A stretch of 64,000 nucleotides of DNA, from the NCBI RefSeq assembly GCF_040954835.1, contig NW_027168298.1, positions 1-64,000 of the forward strand. The letters run 5' to 3'. How positions within the stretch are numbered: position 1 is the first letter of the stretch; every line of letters starts with the position of its first letter. This stretch comes from Lepisosteus oculatus (Eukaryota > Chordata > Actinopteri > Semionotiformes > Lepisosteidae). Positions 19,971 through 30,819 of this stretch are shown here, piece by piece. Position numbers and translations under genes: made by a program. The notes beneath the pieces were generated by a model that was given only the letters and a program-made list of their open reading frames with translations, ran no database searches and had not been told where the DNA came from.

Positions 19971-20109
19971 CCCATTGGGCAAAAGACGTATAATATACGT
20001 CTATTAAACGCATATCTTAGACGTCTAAATGTGGTCTACAATTCGTCTAGAATGAAATTCTAATATACGTCTAAAGTTAAACGTCAATTATACGTCTATA
20101 TTTAGACGT

Positions 20110-20335
20110 TCATTATACATAAATGGTTGGAGTTCTATTATACGGATAAATTTAGAGGACTATTATACATATATGGTTGGAGTTCCGGATAACTTTAGAG
20201 GTCTATTATACGTATATGGTTAGAGGTCTATTATACGTATAACTTTAGAGGTCTATTATACGTATATGGTTAGAGGTCTATTATACGGATAACATTAGAG
20301 GTCTATTATACGTATATGGGTAGAGGTCTATTATA
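20110..20335 (+). repeat. 25-bp tandem repeat array in element B
   Basis: Same alternating 25-bp units as at 1690-1975, with about one 50-bp unit less. Confidence 0.75.
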
Positions 20336-23300
20336 CATCAAAGATAGATTTTATAGGTGTAGAAACAAGTAAAACAAGCCAATGATTAGGTTTAGAAATG
20401 TATTCTGAAAATACACATTCACACCTGAAAAATATGTATTTCAAATTATACATTGTATACAATCAATCAACAATCAACATATGGGCAATAATCATAAAAA
20501 ACACAACTAGTCTTAAACTTCAGCTACAAATTCTGGTAATATGGCAATATACAGTATAGTAACGGCAAACACAAACTAATTACATTAACACACTAACTCA
20601 AAACCACATTTTGATTCAAATATACATTTTAAAATGTACAACTTCTATATTTCCAAGAAAAAAAATATTACAATGGAAGTTAAGACGATTTTTGTCCACT
20701 ATTTGCAAACCCTGTCTAATTGTCCTAACAGTTAGAACCAAAAACCTAGTATTTTCAGTGTCCAGATCTCCTGGCCCCCTGCCTTGCATATGCATTCTTC
20801 AAGTAACACATTGCGTGCTCCTTTATTTCTTTTTCTGTTGATGTAGGGCGGGACTTCAGCACCGCAGCTAGGAGAAAATTATATAATATTACTTCCCAAA
20901 TTAATGATGATTAATATCTTCTTTAGTATAATCTGAAAAATGAACGGTTTACTAAGCTCAAAGCTGAAATAAATGTATAAAATTTGGCTTGCATCATAGC
21001 AGTTGAGCAATAAAGTCTGTCCTAATTAAAGAGTACCCAAAGTTTGAAAGTACAACATAGAATAAGAATAAGAGAAACGGCAAAACGATTTTGTGTCATC
21101 TTCCCCATTCACACTATTTTATGTGCCATTTTTTTGCTTATTCACATACTATTTTAATCAAAATAATATTAAGAAAGATCTGTATGTATTCAGATAGTAT
21201 TATTATTGTTCATACTTATTCGTCAAAAGAGGATTGCTGAGATATTTGCGGATATACTTCTACGTTTGAAAAACGTGTCCAAAATGGTGACCAACGAATA
21301 CTAGCAATGCATTGTGGTATATAACCGGAAAATATGCTGGGTTCGATATTTTCTCAACGTATGCGTTTATTAATGTTGTCGATATTATGGTTGAAATTTA
21401 ACATTGATAATACATCGCTGCTATGAGCTGATGTGCAATTTTAACGCATGCAATAAGTAAGGATCGGTCACTGTTGTATGGTATTATATATAATGACATT
21501 ATGGAATAGGATGGGGACAGGCCTGGCATCACGGGGGGAGGGGGGAATGCCGCCCCTTCAGTTTTGGGCAAAAAGTTTTACCTAACTTAATTTGCACCCT
21601 AAAAAAATAGTTGTACTTTGTCAATGGTCAGACAACACTAAATGACACGAACAGTCACTCAGTCTGTTTGATGGGCAGGAGGGCTATCCGTCCAGGAACT
21701 GCACATATTATTGAGTGTCAACATTACGATCCTGTTTGCTCAGGTGGACCGATTCCTTGCAGTAGTTTATCATTATACTTAAAATCGTTATATAACTAGG
21801 ACTAGTTATAGCAGTCTGTGCTTTCTGTTGGTTTTACAACATTTTTTTCTTAACGATTCAGAACGTCCATGTAGCTGCAAAAATGAACGCTTATGGTACT
21901 TTTCGCTCCAGGCAGTACAAACCTTGAGAGTGACGAAAAATGTGAAACTGAACTTCATCGCAAATACCAGATTGCTAGTCGTTATCTTCTATCATGAAGC
22001 ACTAATCAATGGCATAGCTGCGAGATTTCATTTGGGTAGCTGCACCGTACAGCTCCGTTTCAACCGAAATATCACTCCCCCCTCAGAATTTCAGACGCCC
22101 CCCTACAGATTTTTCCTCGGGCACCGCGCACTGATGGGGGACTTTTGTCAAGAAAATAAAAATAGAAACTCTTTAGGCACTCAAACATTTTACTGTTTTT
22201 TTTCAGGCAGGTGGCAAGACCCCCTCAGCAAAACCCTTGTTTGCCAAGCTGTGGGCATTGATTCGTCGAATATACGTATATTTACGGCGAAATTACGGCT
22301 ATACGTATATATACGTGGCCTCGACGTATAATCAACGTCGAATTGCAACCGTAAAATCGACGACATGAATAAACGCATATATAACGTCGAAAACACATCT
22401 AACACAGTGCCTGAGGCTTTTTACTGTATGTATCGTGTGTGCCGCAACTAGGAGTATACGGCACTCTGCACAGTGTACGAAGTAAATTATTTTCGCAGTA
22501 ATTAATTTATTATTTTTACTATATTTATTATACACGTGTAAATTAATTGCTGCGAAAATAATTTACTTCGTACACTGTGCAGAGTGCCGTATACTCCTAG
22601 TTGCGGCACACACGATACATACAGATGCAGCCATTCAAAATGCACGGTAAAAACCCGCGGTACGGTAACCTACCCACAAGCCACCGCGGGGCACCGGAGC
22701 ATACCGCAGGGCAAGTGATTGGCTGGCCAAAATGACCGACAGGGGCACTCGTGGTGCATTGGTTGGTAGTGCAAAGATTTAATCATTTAATGTCTTTACT
22801 GTGCACATTTTAATCCGCTTAGTTTTGAATATTTATATGGATTTTACCACTAAAGGGAAATTTTAGTAGCTGAGCATAAAAAGAAGAGGAGCATAACGCA
22901 TCTGAAGGTCATAAACGATATTAATTTAAAACATTACTGTATGTATGTAAACTGTACTGTGTATGGCTGGTCTTGGTAGTTTAAAGAAAAAATACACACC
23001 AGTCTTCCATTTCTCCCTAAACATTTTAAGCATGAAAGTTTTATGAAACGGTACCCAAATATGCGATTGCTGTATAGAATGAATTTTAATTAAAAAAAAA
23101 TATTTAACACGAACATTAAGCTGTTTACATCTTCCGCCTGAGAACAGTCACCCGTTGCTACCCAACGCAGAATGGTGATTGGCTGACACCATCTGACACC
23201 CCTCTGATTGGAGAAAAAAGACGTGCTGGTTTGCTATACCAGGAAGAGGATTTCTTTCAATTCTAAACGTGTATTTTAAAAGTTTAAGAAATAAAAACCT

Positions 23301-24499
23301 TACAGCGTACACAGATTTCTAAACTGATCAGGATCGTTATCTTTGTCTTATGCATAATAATGTTCACCGCTCTGTCCAGCAAATTAATAATAAACTTTAT
23401 TTTATATAGCTTTTTAAACGAATAAGTAATTAGATTGCTCATAAACCTAATCACTTGCTTTTTCTTTTTATTTAGGCTCAGATTTCAACTATAGATCGTA
23501 TTATTAATAACCATAATAACAACCAACCAACAAAAACAACCATATAAACATAATACCAACCAAAAACATAGATAACAACCACAATACAAAATCAAATAAT
23601 CAAACCATTTTACACTCGCAAGTCCTCCAATTATCATAATCCCGCCCCTTATGCAAAACCAAACCTTCCTCCCATCCCAGTTTATCCTGTTTATCATAAA
23701 CAAAATCCACCTCAATTTTCAACATAAAGCATTACACAAAATCAATACCTCAACACTCCATACTCAACAACGATAATTCACAAACAGCCAGAACATGTAA
23801 CTACACATTCCCAAACATACCTACTTTCCATAGCCCCGCCCCTTATGCAAAACCAACATCCCTCCCCTGTTCTCTCTCTCCCCTGGCGGTTGTAATTGTT
23901 TTTATTTTCAAATAAATTTTAGCAAAGTCATGTATTTTAAAAATCTTAAGATTTTTCTATATATGTCTTTATTTAGTGGTTTCATTAGTGACAAAGGCTA
24001 AACTTTCTTGGAAAAATGTCTTTTATGTAAACCATGTTTGCTATTAATTCATTCAGGGCTAAAATATGTTCATTGTCTTCTAATGAAAGAAGGGTTCCTT
24101 TCGCCGTAGTCGGGAGCCTAGCCTTTAACTAGTAAGTACTGTATTTACTGGGTTTTTGAGGGGGGGGGTGTCTTTCGCTGGAAATCTCGCCTCCTACTTT
24201 GAAAATACCCGTGAAACCGGTTCAATTCGTCACAGCCAGCACTCCTGCAGAGAGTTGGGTTGTACTTGCAGTGTATACAGTACACGCGTTATGCTCTTCA
24301 TTAATGTCTGTGAAGTTTTATTTAATCTCTGAGCCATACTGATTTTTCTGGAAGCCAGTTTCCGCCAGGGAGTAAAAAAAAAAAACACACTATGGTATTC
24401 TCTTCAATGCAGTGCAGTTAAAAACATACCTCTGATGCTGCTCCTAAATGAATATCGTTTATGACCATCAGAAGCTTTATGCTCCTTTTCTTTTTCCAG

Positions 24500-24661
24500 T
24501 GGATTGAACAGGGAGAGGCATTTCATGATGTACTTTTCACTGATGAAACAACAGTGGCTCGGGAACAGTTTTCAACCAAGTCGTTTTATAAAAAGGGGAG
24601 ATATGTACACGTTACTGAAGCTAAAAGTTTAGCCTTTGTCGCTAATGTAAACACTAAATAA
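24500..24661 (+). pseudogene. Transposase exon relic (DDE type)
   Basis: A pyrimidine tract and CAG acceptor (24497-24499) precede WIEQGEAFHDVLFTDETTV, then QFSTKSFYKKGRYVHV. The FTDE motif after a helix resembles the second catalytic Asp region of DDE_3-type transposases (IS630/Tc1-like). The frame closes at 24659. No other catalytic segment was found in the 7.2-kb element, so it could not move on its own. Confidence 0.5.
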
Positions 24662-25241
24662 AGACATATAGAAATCCCTACGTTACAGACTGTATATGGC
24701 TGGTATTGGTAGTTTAAAGAAAAAATACACACCAGTATTCCACTTTCTCCCTAAACATTTTTAGGATCAGAGTCTTACATGTGGTTATTTCGAAAACGTT
24801 TGTACGTGCTCCTTCTTACCATGTTACTGTTTACCGTTACTGACCATATTAAGTTTAAGTACGCTGGGCAAACGTTCCGAGGTCAAATTCTTCCAGCACG
24901 GGGGTACCTTTAAAGCGGAGACGACGGCACCGAAATTTTTTGGCGCGCCTTCTCTTTAAAGCCCTGGCCAATTTTGAAGACAGTACGTACAGTTATAATT
25001 CAAACGGAATTAAAAACTACACATCCCAGTAACCATGGTGGTGCTTGTGATCATTGCGTTTAACCAACGAAACAGGGCGAAAAATCAGTCACATGACTTT
25101 GGGGCAGAGTTTCGAAAGCTTAACCTATCAGCAACAAAGCGAAATTTACACGATAGGCTACCTCAAACTGTCAGTTACACGACTGTGTATGTCGCTTAAG
25201 CCACTCCTATTTGGCATTTTAGTTATGGAGGCGAGAAGACG

Positions 25242-25254
25242 CCCCCCCCCCCCC
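25242..25254 (+). repeat. Poly-C run of 13
   Basis: A simple C13 run inside the 7.2-kb transposon. No function inferred. Confidence 0.9.
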
Positions 25255-26814
25255 TCTGGGTGCCTGATTTGCCGCCATCTTTAACCGCTTCGTGTCCAAA
25301 TCGCAGTAGCTACGCGTACGAAATAAAGTTCATCCCAGCTACAAAACATATATATTTTTGTGGTAAGAGGGAGCAAAACATCAGTATTTACTGCTATTAA
25401 TTAGTGTATGATTTATAGTTGAAATCTGAGCCTAAAAATAAAGTTAAAATCTCGACAAAGCAATGTAGGAAATACAGAGAAAATAAATCCTTTCTGACAT
25501 CTAAAATCAGTTTCGATCAAGGTCTCTAAAACGAACAAGAAAAAGAGGATTTTCGGAGGGCAATTACGCTGTATTTATATAGAATAAGTGATTTATGAGC
25601 AATCTAATTTCTTGTTCGTTTAAAACAGTGAAATGTCAGCTGCAAAAGATCGCACCAGAAACAGCACTCTCTCTGCCTGTCATAGACGTTCAGGAAAGGC
25701 TGAATGAAGTCATGGTGATCAATAATAACAGTTGTAGGACAAGAAACAAAAGATAGTGAAAACTTAAGATTTTTAAGGCTAAAACTCAAATTCATTCTAC
25801 AAATTAAGGCAAATGAAAATTCAGGACGTTAAAGTGCTAGAGGTGTAAAAAAATACAAAAATGCACATGAGCAAAACGTTTTAGAAATGGAGCAAACAGA
25901 ATAAAAGCCATGCCTATAGTGCAGAAGAGGGATGCAGGAACACTTGCTTAGATATACAAAAAAATCACAAAAAGGTCTATGTTACAAAAGAACATGTAAA
26001 CATGTACATCAATTTCCCTTCGCGATCAATAGTCTTATCTATAAACATGAAACAGAGTGAGGAATCAGAAATTAGCATGCATAAAAAACAGCAATTCTGT
26101 CAGTGAGCCCTAAATGAATTAATAGCAACTATGGTTTCATGGAGGGCTTCTCAGATAGTTGGGCATTTAGGTAAACTGCCAGGTGAAAGGACTTGTAAAC
26201 ATATTTTGTTAAAGCAAGTCAGTTTTTTCCGCAACACATAAAAGACATTTTTCCAAGAAAGTTTAGCGTTTGTCACTAATGAAACCACTAAATAAAGACA
26301 TAAATATAGAAATCTTAAGATTTGTTTTATTTAATGTTGGTAGCAGGATGAACTGTCAGGTTGAGCTAAGTGTATATTTTGTCACAGGGTTGCTGCAAGA
26401 TGTTAACAGTGAAAAGGGTATTTAGAAATGAGTTATTTCAAGATGAAAATTTTCAGAATAATTGCAAATCTAGCAGGATAGAGAAAGCACAGAAAACTGG
26501 CAGTTAGATTGATCAGATTAGTATGAAAAGTCATTTAGCAAAGGGAATGAGAAGAGTGACAAACTAGTATACTTTAGATCTTTTTTTCTGAACCAGGGAA
26601 AATCTGATCATGTTTCCCTATAACAATAATAAAAAACTTTATTTTATATATTACCATTAAAGGTGGCATCTTAAAGCAATATGGTAGATGTAAAAACAGA
26701 TAAAAGGACCACAGATTACAAAGTAAATACATATAAGAAAGACAAGCAGTTAGAGGTGCGACCAAAATTAGAAAATGAAGCAGATACAGACACTAAGTCT
26801 TCTGAAAAGAAAGG

Positions 26815-27185
26815 TTCTGAGGTTAGATTTAAATGCACTCAGGGTACGTGACTGATATCACTGGGAATACAAATTGAGAGCTCTGGGGTGCAGCTGGAGA
26901 AGACCCTGTCACCCACAGAATGTAGATGTTCTTGAGGACAGCTAGAAGACCAGAGTCAGACAGACAAAGGTGGGGGAGTAGACGGATAATAAGCCATATA
27001 CTGTAGGTACAGAATGAGGATGAGGAATTTGAAGTTGACTCGAAACCTGATAGGTAACCAGTGCAAGGACTTGAAAACAGGTGTAATGCATCCCTGATAG
27101 GATTCTCGCTGTCATATTCTGAACATATTGAAGATTGCTCAGTGTGGATTTAATTTCCCCAGTGAACAGGATGTGCATTTATTAA
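26815..27185 (-). repeat. Conserved fish interspersed repeat fragment
   Basis: The segment with GAGCTCTGGGGTGCAGCTGG, AATTTGAAGTTGACTCG, CCAGTGCAAGGACTTGAAAA and ACAGGTGTAATG resembles a widely dispersed fish repeat remembered without a certain name. It has no usable reading frame. Confidence 0.35.
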
Positions 27186-27793
27186 TTCTAGGAAAAAAAG
27201 CCTTTCTTAATTTCTCTAGTTCTTAGTTTCTCTAGTTCCCTTTAAAATAAACTATTATCCCACAATGCAGAGTATTAAATGGCCAGTATTTACACATGAT
27301 ATTTGTGATTTAAAGAAATGAACACAAGCAGCTTTTGGGGATTTAAGTGTTGGCTGAGTTATTGCAGGATAAAAGACTAGAGATGTTGGTAAGAAAAAGA
27401 TAATTTTGGGAAAGCTAAGGAATACACTGATAACAAGAACACTTCCTAATGGGGTTAGGCATACTTTTGATGAAGATGATGAAGTTAACAGACTATATGT
27501 TTACATAGATACTGAAATGAGGATTGTATTTTAGATTTTGTGCAGTTACTAGTATTGAACTTTGTGTTGGATGCACATGAATTGAAGGAATGGGCAAACA
27601 TAGCTGATGCGGATCCACAGAGCCAGCATATTAAGATGTTTATAATTAGAGGTAATTTGTTTAAATAACTAGGTATGGATACTGATGTGCAAGAGAGGTG
27701 GAAAGGCCAGCACTATAAAATATTTTATTCTCAGTGAGATGCTGCCATTTCATAGTGGGTTTCTAACACTGTGTATAGTCCATCTATTTCTAA

Positions 27794-28115
27794 TCTCTTT
27801 ATCCAGTACTGAGGATTTGGAGCCTATCCCAGTAAGCAACGGACACAAGGCAGAATACACCCTGGACATAGCGCCAGTCCATCACAGGACAGACAGACAC
27901 AAACACACACACACCAGGGCCAGTTTTCCCATAAACCAATTAACTTACCAGTATGTTTTGGAGTGCGAGAGGGAGTCATATCACACATACGGAGAAAAAC
28001 CATGTAACCCAGAGAGAACATGCAAACCCCACACACACAGGATGGCAGGAATTGAATCTAGGACCCCAGTGCTCCAAGATAGCAATGCTAACCACTTTGC
28101 CACCATTATAAATGG
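27794..28115 (-). mobile_element. tRNA-derived SINE (V-SINE-like)
   Basis: On the minus strand it starts GGTGGCAAAGTGGTTAGCA (tRNA-like A box) with a B box region GATTCAATTCC. The body reads GGGTTTGCATGTTCTCTC and TAAGTTAATTGG, and the tail reads GATGGACTGGCG, CCAGGGTGTATTCTGCC and GGGATAGGCTCC. This is the order of the common fish tRNA-SINE. A CA run (27900-27915) lies inside. It is nested in the 7.2-kb transposon. Confidence 0.8.
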
Positions 28116-30041
28116 ATGGATATCTTAGTTATCTTTCTAGTTCACAGGTTTGCATGCATAATTTAATTTTGAAAGGCGCTGAGACATCAGGTACTACTGT
28201 TGTATTTATGAAAAAGAAACAAAACAAAAAACATGCTAACAACTGTGCCATCCTACTCCTTAGTTAATACATTTTATTATTCATAAACAGTTAACATTGT
28301 TAGCAAAATATTTTGAATTATATTTAACCCTATTTTTTCTTTAGTTTTGTATTTAACTTATTATATGATAGTCAGACTTAATGTATATTTGAACAATGAA
28401 AATATATTTTTACAAGATTTTACATTAAGCACTTAAAATTAATATGGTTAATAATAGTAAACTGTAACATGCTGTAACAAGATCGGTTAAACTGCTAAGA
28501 AAATCCTTTCAGAGAAAATGTTTCAGGTGTGAAGAACAAACCTGTTCCCACACACCCTGCCCCCACTACCATTAGAATATACACAAACATTTTAGCGTTT
28601 CATTCTGAGCAGAAGACCCTCACACCTGAAGAGTGCTGGCTGTGACGAATTAAACCGGTTTTACAGGTTTCAATCACAGATTGGGAATCAGTAAAGTAAC
28701 ACACAGCGCCACTGGATTTGATAATACTGTACCTAACCAAAATCCGCAATATGGAAACAGAACCTGTGTAATTGTTGATAGATGATGTACTCGTAACATT
28801 TTTTCAAGACGAACTACAACATTTAAAAAATGACTTGTATGTACTTGATATCTCTAATCAATCCACGGGTTCCAGCACAAAACGAAACTAAAACGCATAC
28901 CGTTTCGCGCTTCTTATTAGTTGCTCAAAAGTAATTTGACCGTATGAAATGCATAATATAAACCTAGAAACATATACGTGAGCAGTACTTAAGCACTGTA
29001 GTATCGGTGTTAAGACATACCTCTCAAATACTGTAAATCAAGTTAAAAATATCTCAAGACCGATTCTGGTCGTAATGAAACCATGTTTCGTGTATGTTTT
29101 CTTTTTCATCTTGAAATAACTCATTTCTAAATACCTTTTTCACTGTTAACATCTTGTTAACGATTCCATATTATATTCCCTTTAAATCAAATTCTAAAAG
29201 TATGCTTGTTGACTCCGGTATCACGTTAGTTAAAGACTTCGAAGCTTACAATGTTTAGGGAGAAATGGAATACTGGTGTGTATTTTTTTCTTTTCATGAT
29301 AGGTGTCGCATTTTAAATCATTTTCGTAGTTAGAAATTATGAAACGCCCTGTTAAAAGCAAGGAAGTTTTTATGCCCGTTGAAGTAAAACGAAATGCCTG
29401 ACAAAGTATGGCTTGGACAGATTCCAAGTGCTTGTACAAATGTGCTAAAGAAATTATACTTTGAGTATACAGCTTGTCCAAAGTCATCCATTATTAATAC
29501 AATTAGTAATATCTTCAGTAAAGGCTTTGATGCATAAATATTTCTGATAAAGTTAGGTTGTGTACTTTTGTCCAACTGAGCAATCTTGCTTTCATAAAAT
29601 ATACCAACATTTTAATGACTGATGATTAACATGCTGTAATACACAGTTCAAAATTAAAGGCTCAAATGCTGTACATGAGAGGTTAAGCTCCCCCTGGCGG
29701 TTTTACAAGGCGACGCCGGATAGTTAGTCACGTGACACACGTGAACCGCGTGATACCCCGGTGGGCGTGTCGCGGTATGCCGCGAAATACCTCACCCATT
29801 TTGAATGGCTGCATCTGTACAGTAAAAAGCCTCAGGCACTGTGTTAGATGTGTTTTCGACGTTATATATGCGTTTGTTAATGTCGTCAATTTTACGGTTG
29901 CAATTCGACGTTGATTATACTTCGAGGCGACGTATATATACGTATAGCCGTAATTTCGCCGTAAATATACGTATATTCGACGAATCAATGCCCACTGGGA
30001 ACAAGCTCGCTTCTTTCTACCATGATGTCACCATGACCAAA

Positions 30042-30054
30042 TCTGTCTTTAAAC
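30042..30054 (-). terminator. snRNA 3' box of U4 copy 2
   Basis: Minus strand GTTTAAAGACAGA, identical to that of copy 1. Confidence 0.8.
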
Positions 30055-30061
30055 ACCTTGC

Positions 30062-30207
30062 TCAGTCTCTAACGAGACTGTCAAAAATTGCTTTCGCCGA
30101 TTGTATTGCAAACCGGCGGAAGCGGGGTATTGGGAAAAGTTTTCAACTAGCAATAATCCCGCCTCGGCTAAACCTCACAGGCTACGATAGTGCCACTGCG
30201 CAAAGCT
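30062..30207 (-). ncRNA. U4 spliceosomal snRNA, copy 2
   Basis: 146 nt with AGCTTTGCGCAGTGGCA at the 5' end, kink-turn GAGG/CCGAGGCGG, CTTTTCCCAATAC, Sm site AATTTTTG and the 3' hairpin. It differs from copy 1 at a few places, such as CACTATCG for CAGTATCG at the end of the U6-pairing region and GGCGGGATTATT for GGCGCGATTATT in the 5' stem-loop. The 3' box TCTGTCTTTAAAC (30042-30054) and upstream SPH-like site are kept. It may be expressed; the two base changes in paired regions lower confidence in function. Confidence 0.88.
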
Positions 30208-30803
30208 GACGGTTGCCAGGCAACCGCGGGGATCCTATGGAAATCGTTATCAATCGTCTCATGGCATGTCGTTGCTGTAACGCTTCATATTTGTCGTCTT
30301 CTTCTAGCTTGAGGTTTTGAAGAATTTCATGACAGACAAGGGCTCCGTTGGGAACAAAGAAACCCGTTGATTCTTTTCAGCAGCAGAAATACAACCCTTT
30401 AAATACAAGATGACAGAACAATGACGAAGGGCATGCCGGGAGGAACTCATGCACTACAGAGGAAAGGGGGCGGGCACGTACAGTTCACATTCAAGCCACA
30501 AGTACTCTTCTCGGATGTTGCACAAACAAATCCTAACGTCTTGAAAGCATTGCGGCATGTTTGTGTCCCACTTCCCGTGGCTGCAGGATGACTGACATGA
30601 ACGGACAAACACAATCTGTGGCGTTTAGCGTGACATAGTCTTGCAGGCATCGTGCTGTCTCACTGCAATACTATACCGCTGGAGGAAACAGTCCATCTGG
30701 CCATGAAACTGATTTGAACGTCTAGCTACAGCAACTAACAATATCATGATTTATTCAGGATGTGTGGAATCAGCACGTCCCGGAGACAGCTTCCGAAATC
30801 GTG
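30208..30803 (-). repeat. Inverted U4 upstream block
   Basis: Reverse copy of 13067-13679. It holds the U4 promoter and no other gene. It ends at the LINE target site (30804). Confidence 0.7.
30423..30447 (-). promoter_or_regulatory. SPH/ZNF143-like site of U4 copy 2
   Basis: Minus strand AGTTCCTCCCGGCATGCCCT, the same site as 13425-13445, about 220-240 bp upstream of this U4. A GC box lies beside it at about 30467-30475. Confidence 0.5.
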
Positions 30804-30819
30804 AGCATTCTCTGGTGGT

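Larger units (their letters stand above)
22622..29817 (+). mobile_element. 7.2-kb TA-flanked DNA transposon, copy 1
   Basis: Ends CAGATGCAGCCATTCAAAAT and its complement, flanked by TA on both sides (22620-22621, 29818-29819). The empty site is visible in the paralogous foldback at 3731-3745 (ACATACAGTAAAAAG), with a single TA. TA duplication and an FTDET motif point to the IS630/Tc1/mariner superfamily, but 7.2 kb is unusually long for it. Long subterminal stretches are inverted relative to each other (22980-23030 and 29240-29290). The inside is mostly non-coding, with one transposase exon relic and a SINE. Copy 2 starts at 60982. Confidence 0.75.
19971..29999. mobile_element. TIR element B with two nested insertions
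   Basis: It starts CCCATTGGGC and ends GCCCACTGGG. The flanks on both sides, GTTGAGACGTAA and AACAAGCTCGCTT, are contiguous in the paralogous locus at 13881-13892, so the whole 10 kb is one insertion beside U4. Without the nested 7.2-kb transposon it is about 2.8 kb. 19971-21590 matches element A; 21590-22250 is extra sequence missing from A. No transposase for B itself is visible. The target duplication is short and A/T only (2-3 bp), and its exact length is uncertain. Confidence 0.65.
22252..29999. mobile_element. Foldback element (arms about 260 bp) split by a transposon
   Basis: The left arm from TGGGCATTGATTCG (22252) to about 22509 is complementary to a right arm made of 22540-22620 plus 29820-29999, which ends CGAATCAATGCCCA. 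The loop is a 30-nt AT stretch. The arms are CpG-rich (CGACG, TACGTATATATACGTA), unlike the surroundings, which suggests youth. The uninterrupted length is about 555 bp. Right-arm-only copies exist at 3569-3920. Confidence 0.75.

Noticed and set aside
23485-23715. Minus-strand hydrophobic frame of 76 codons
   Set aside because: Low-complexity translation of an A/C-rich stretch inside the transposon. No start context or homology seen.
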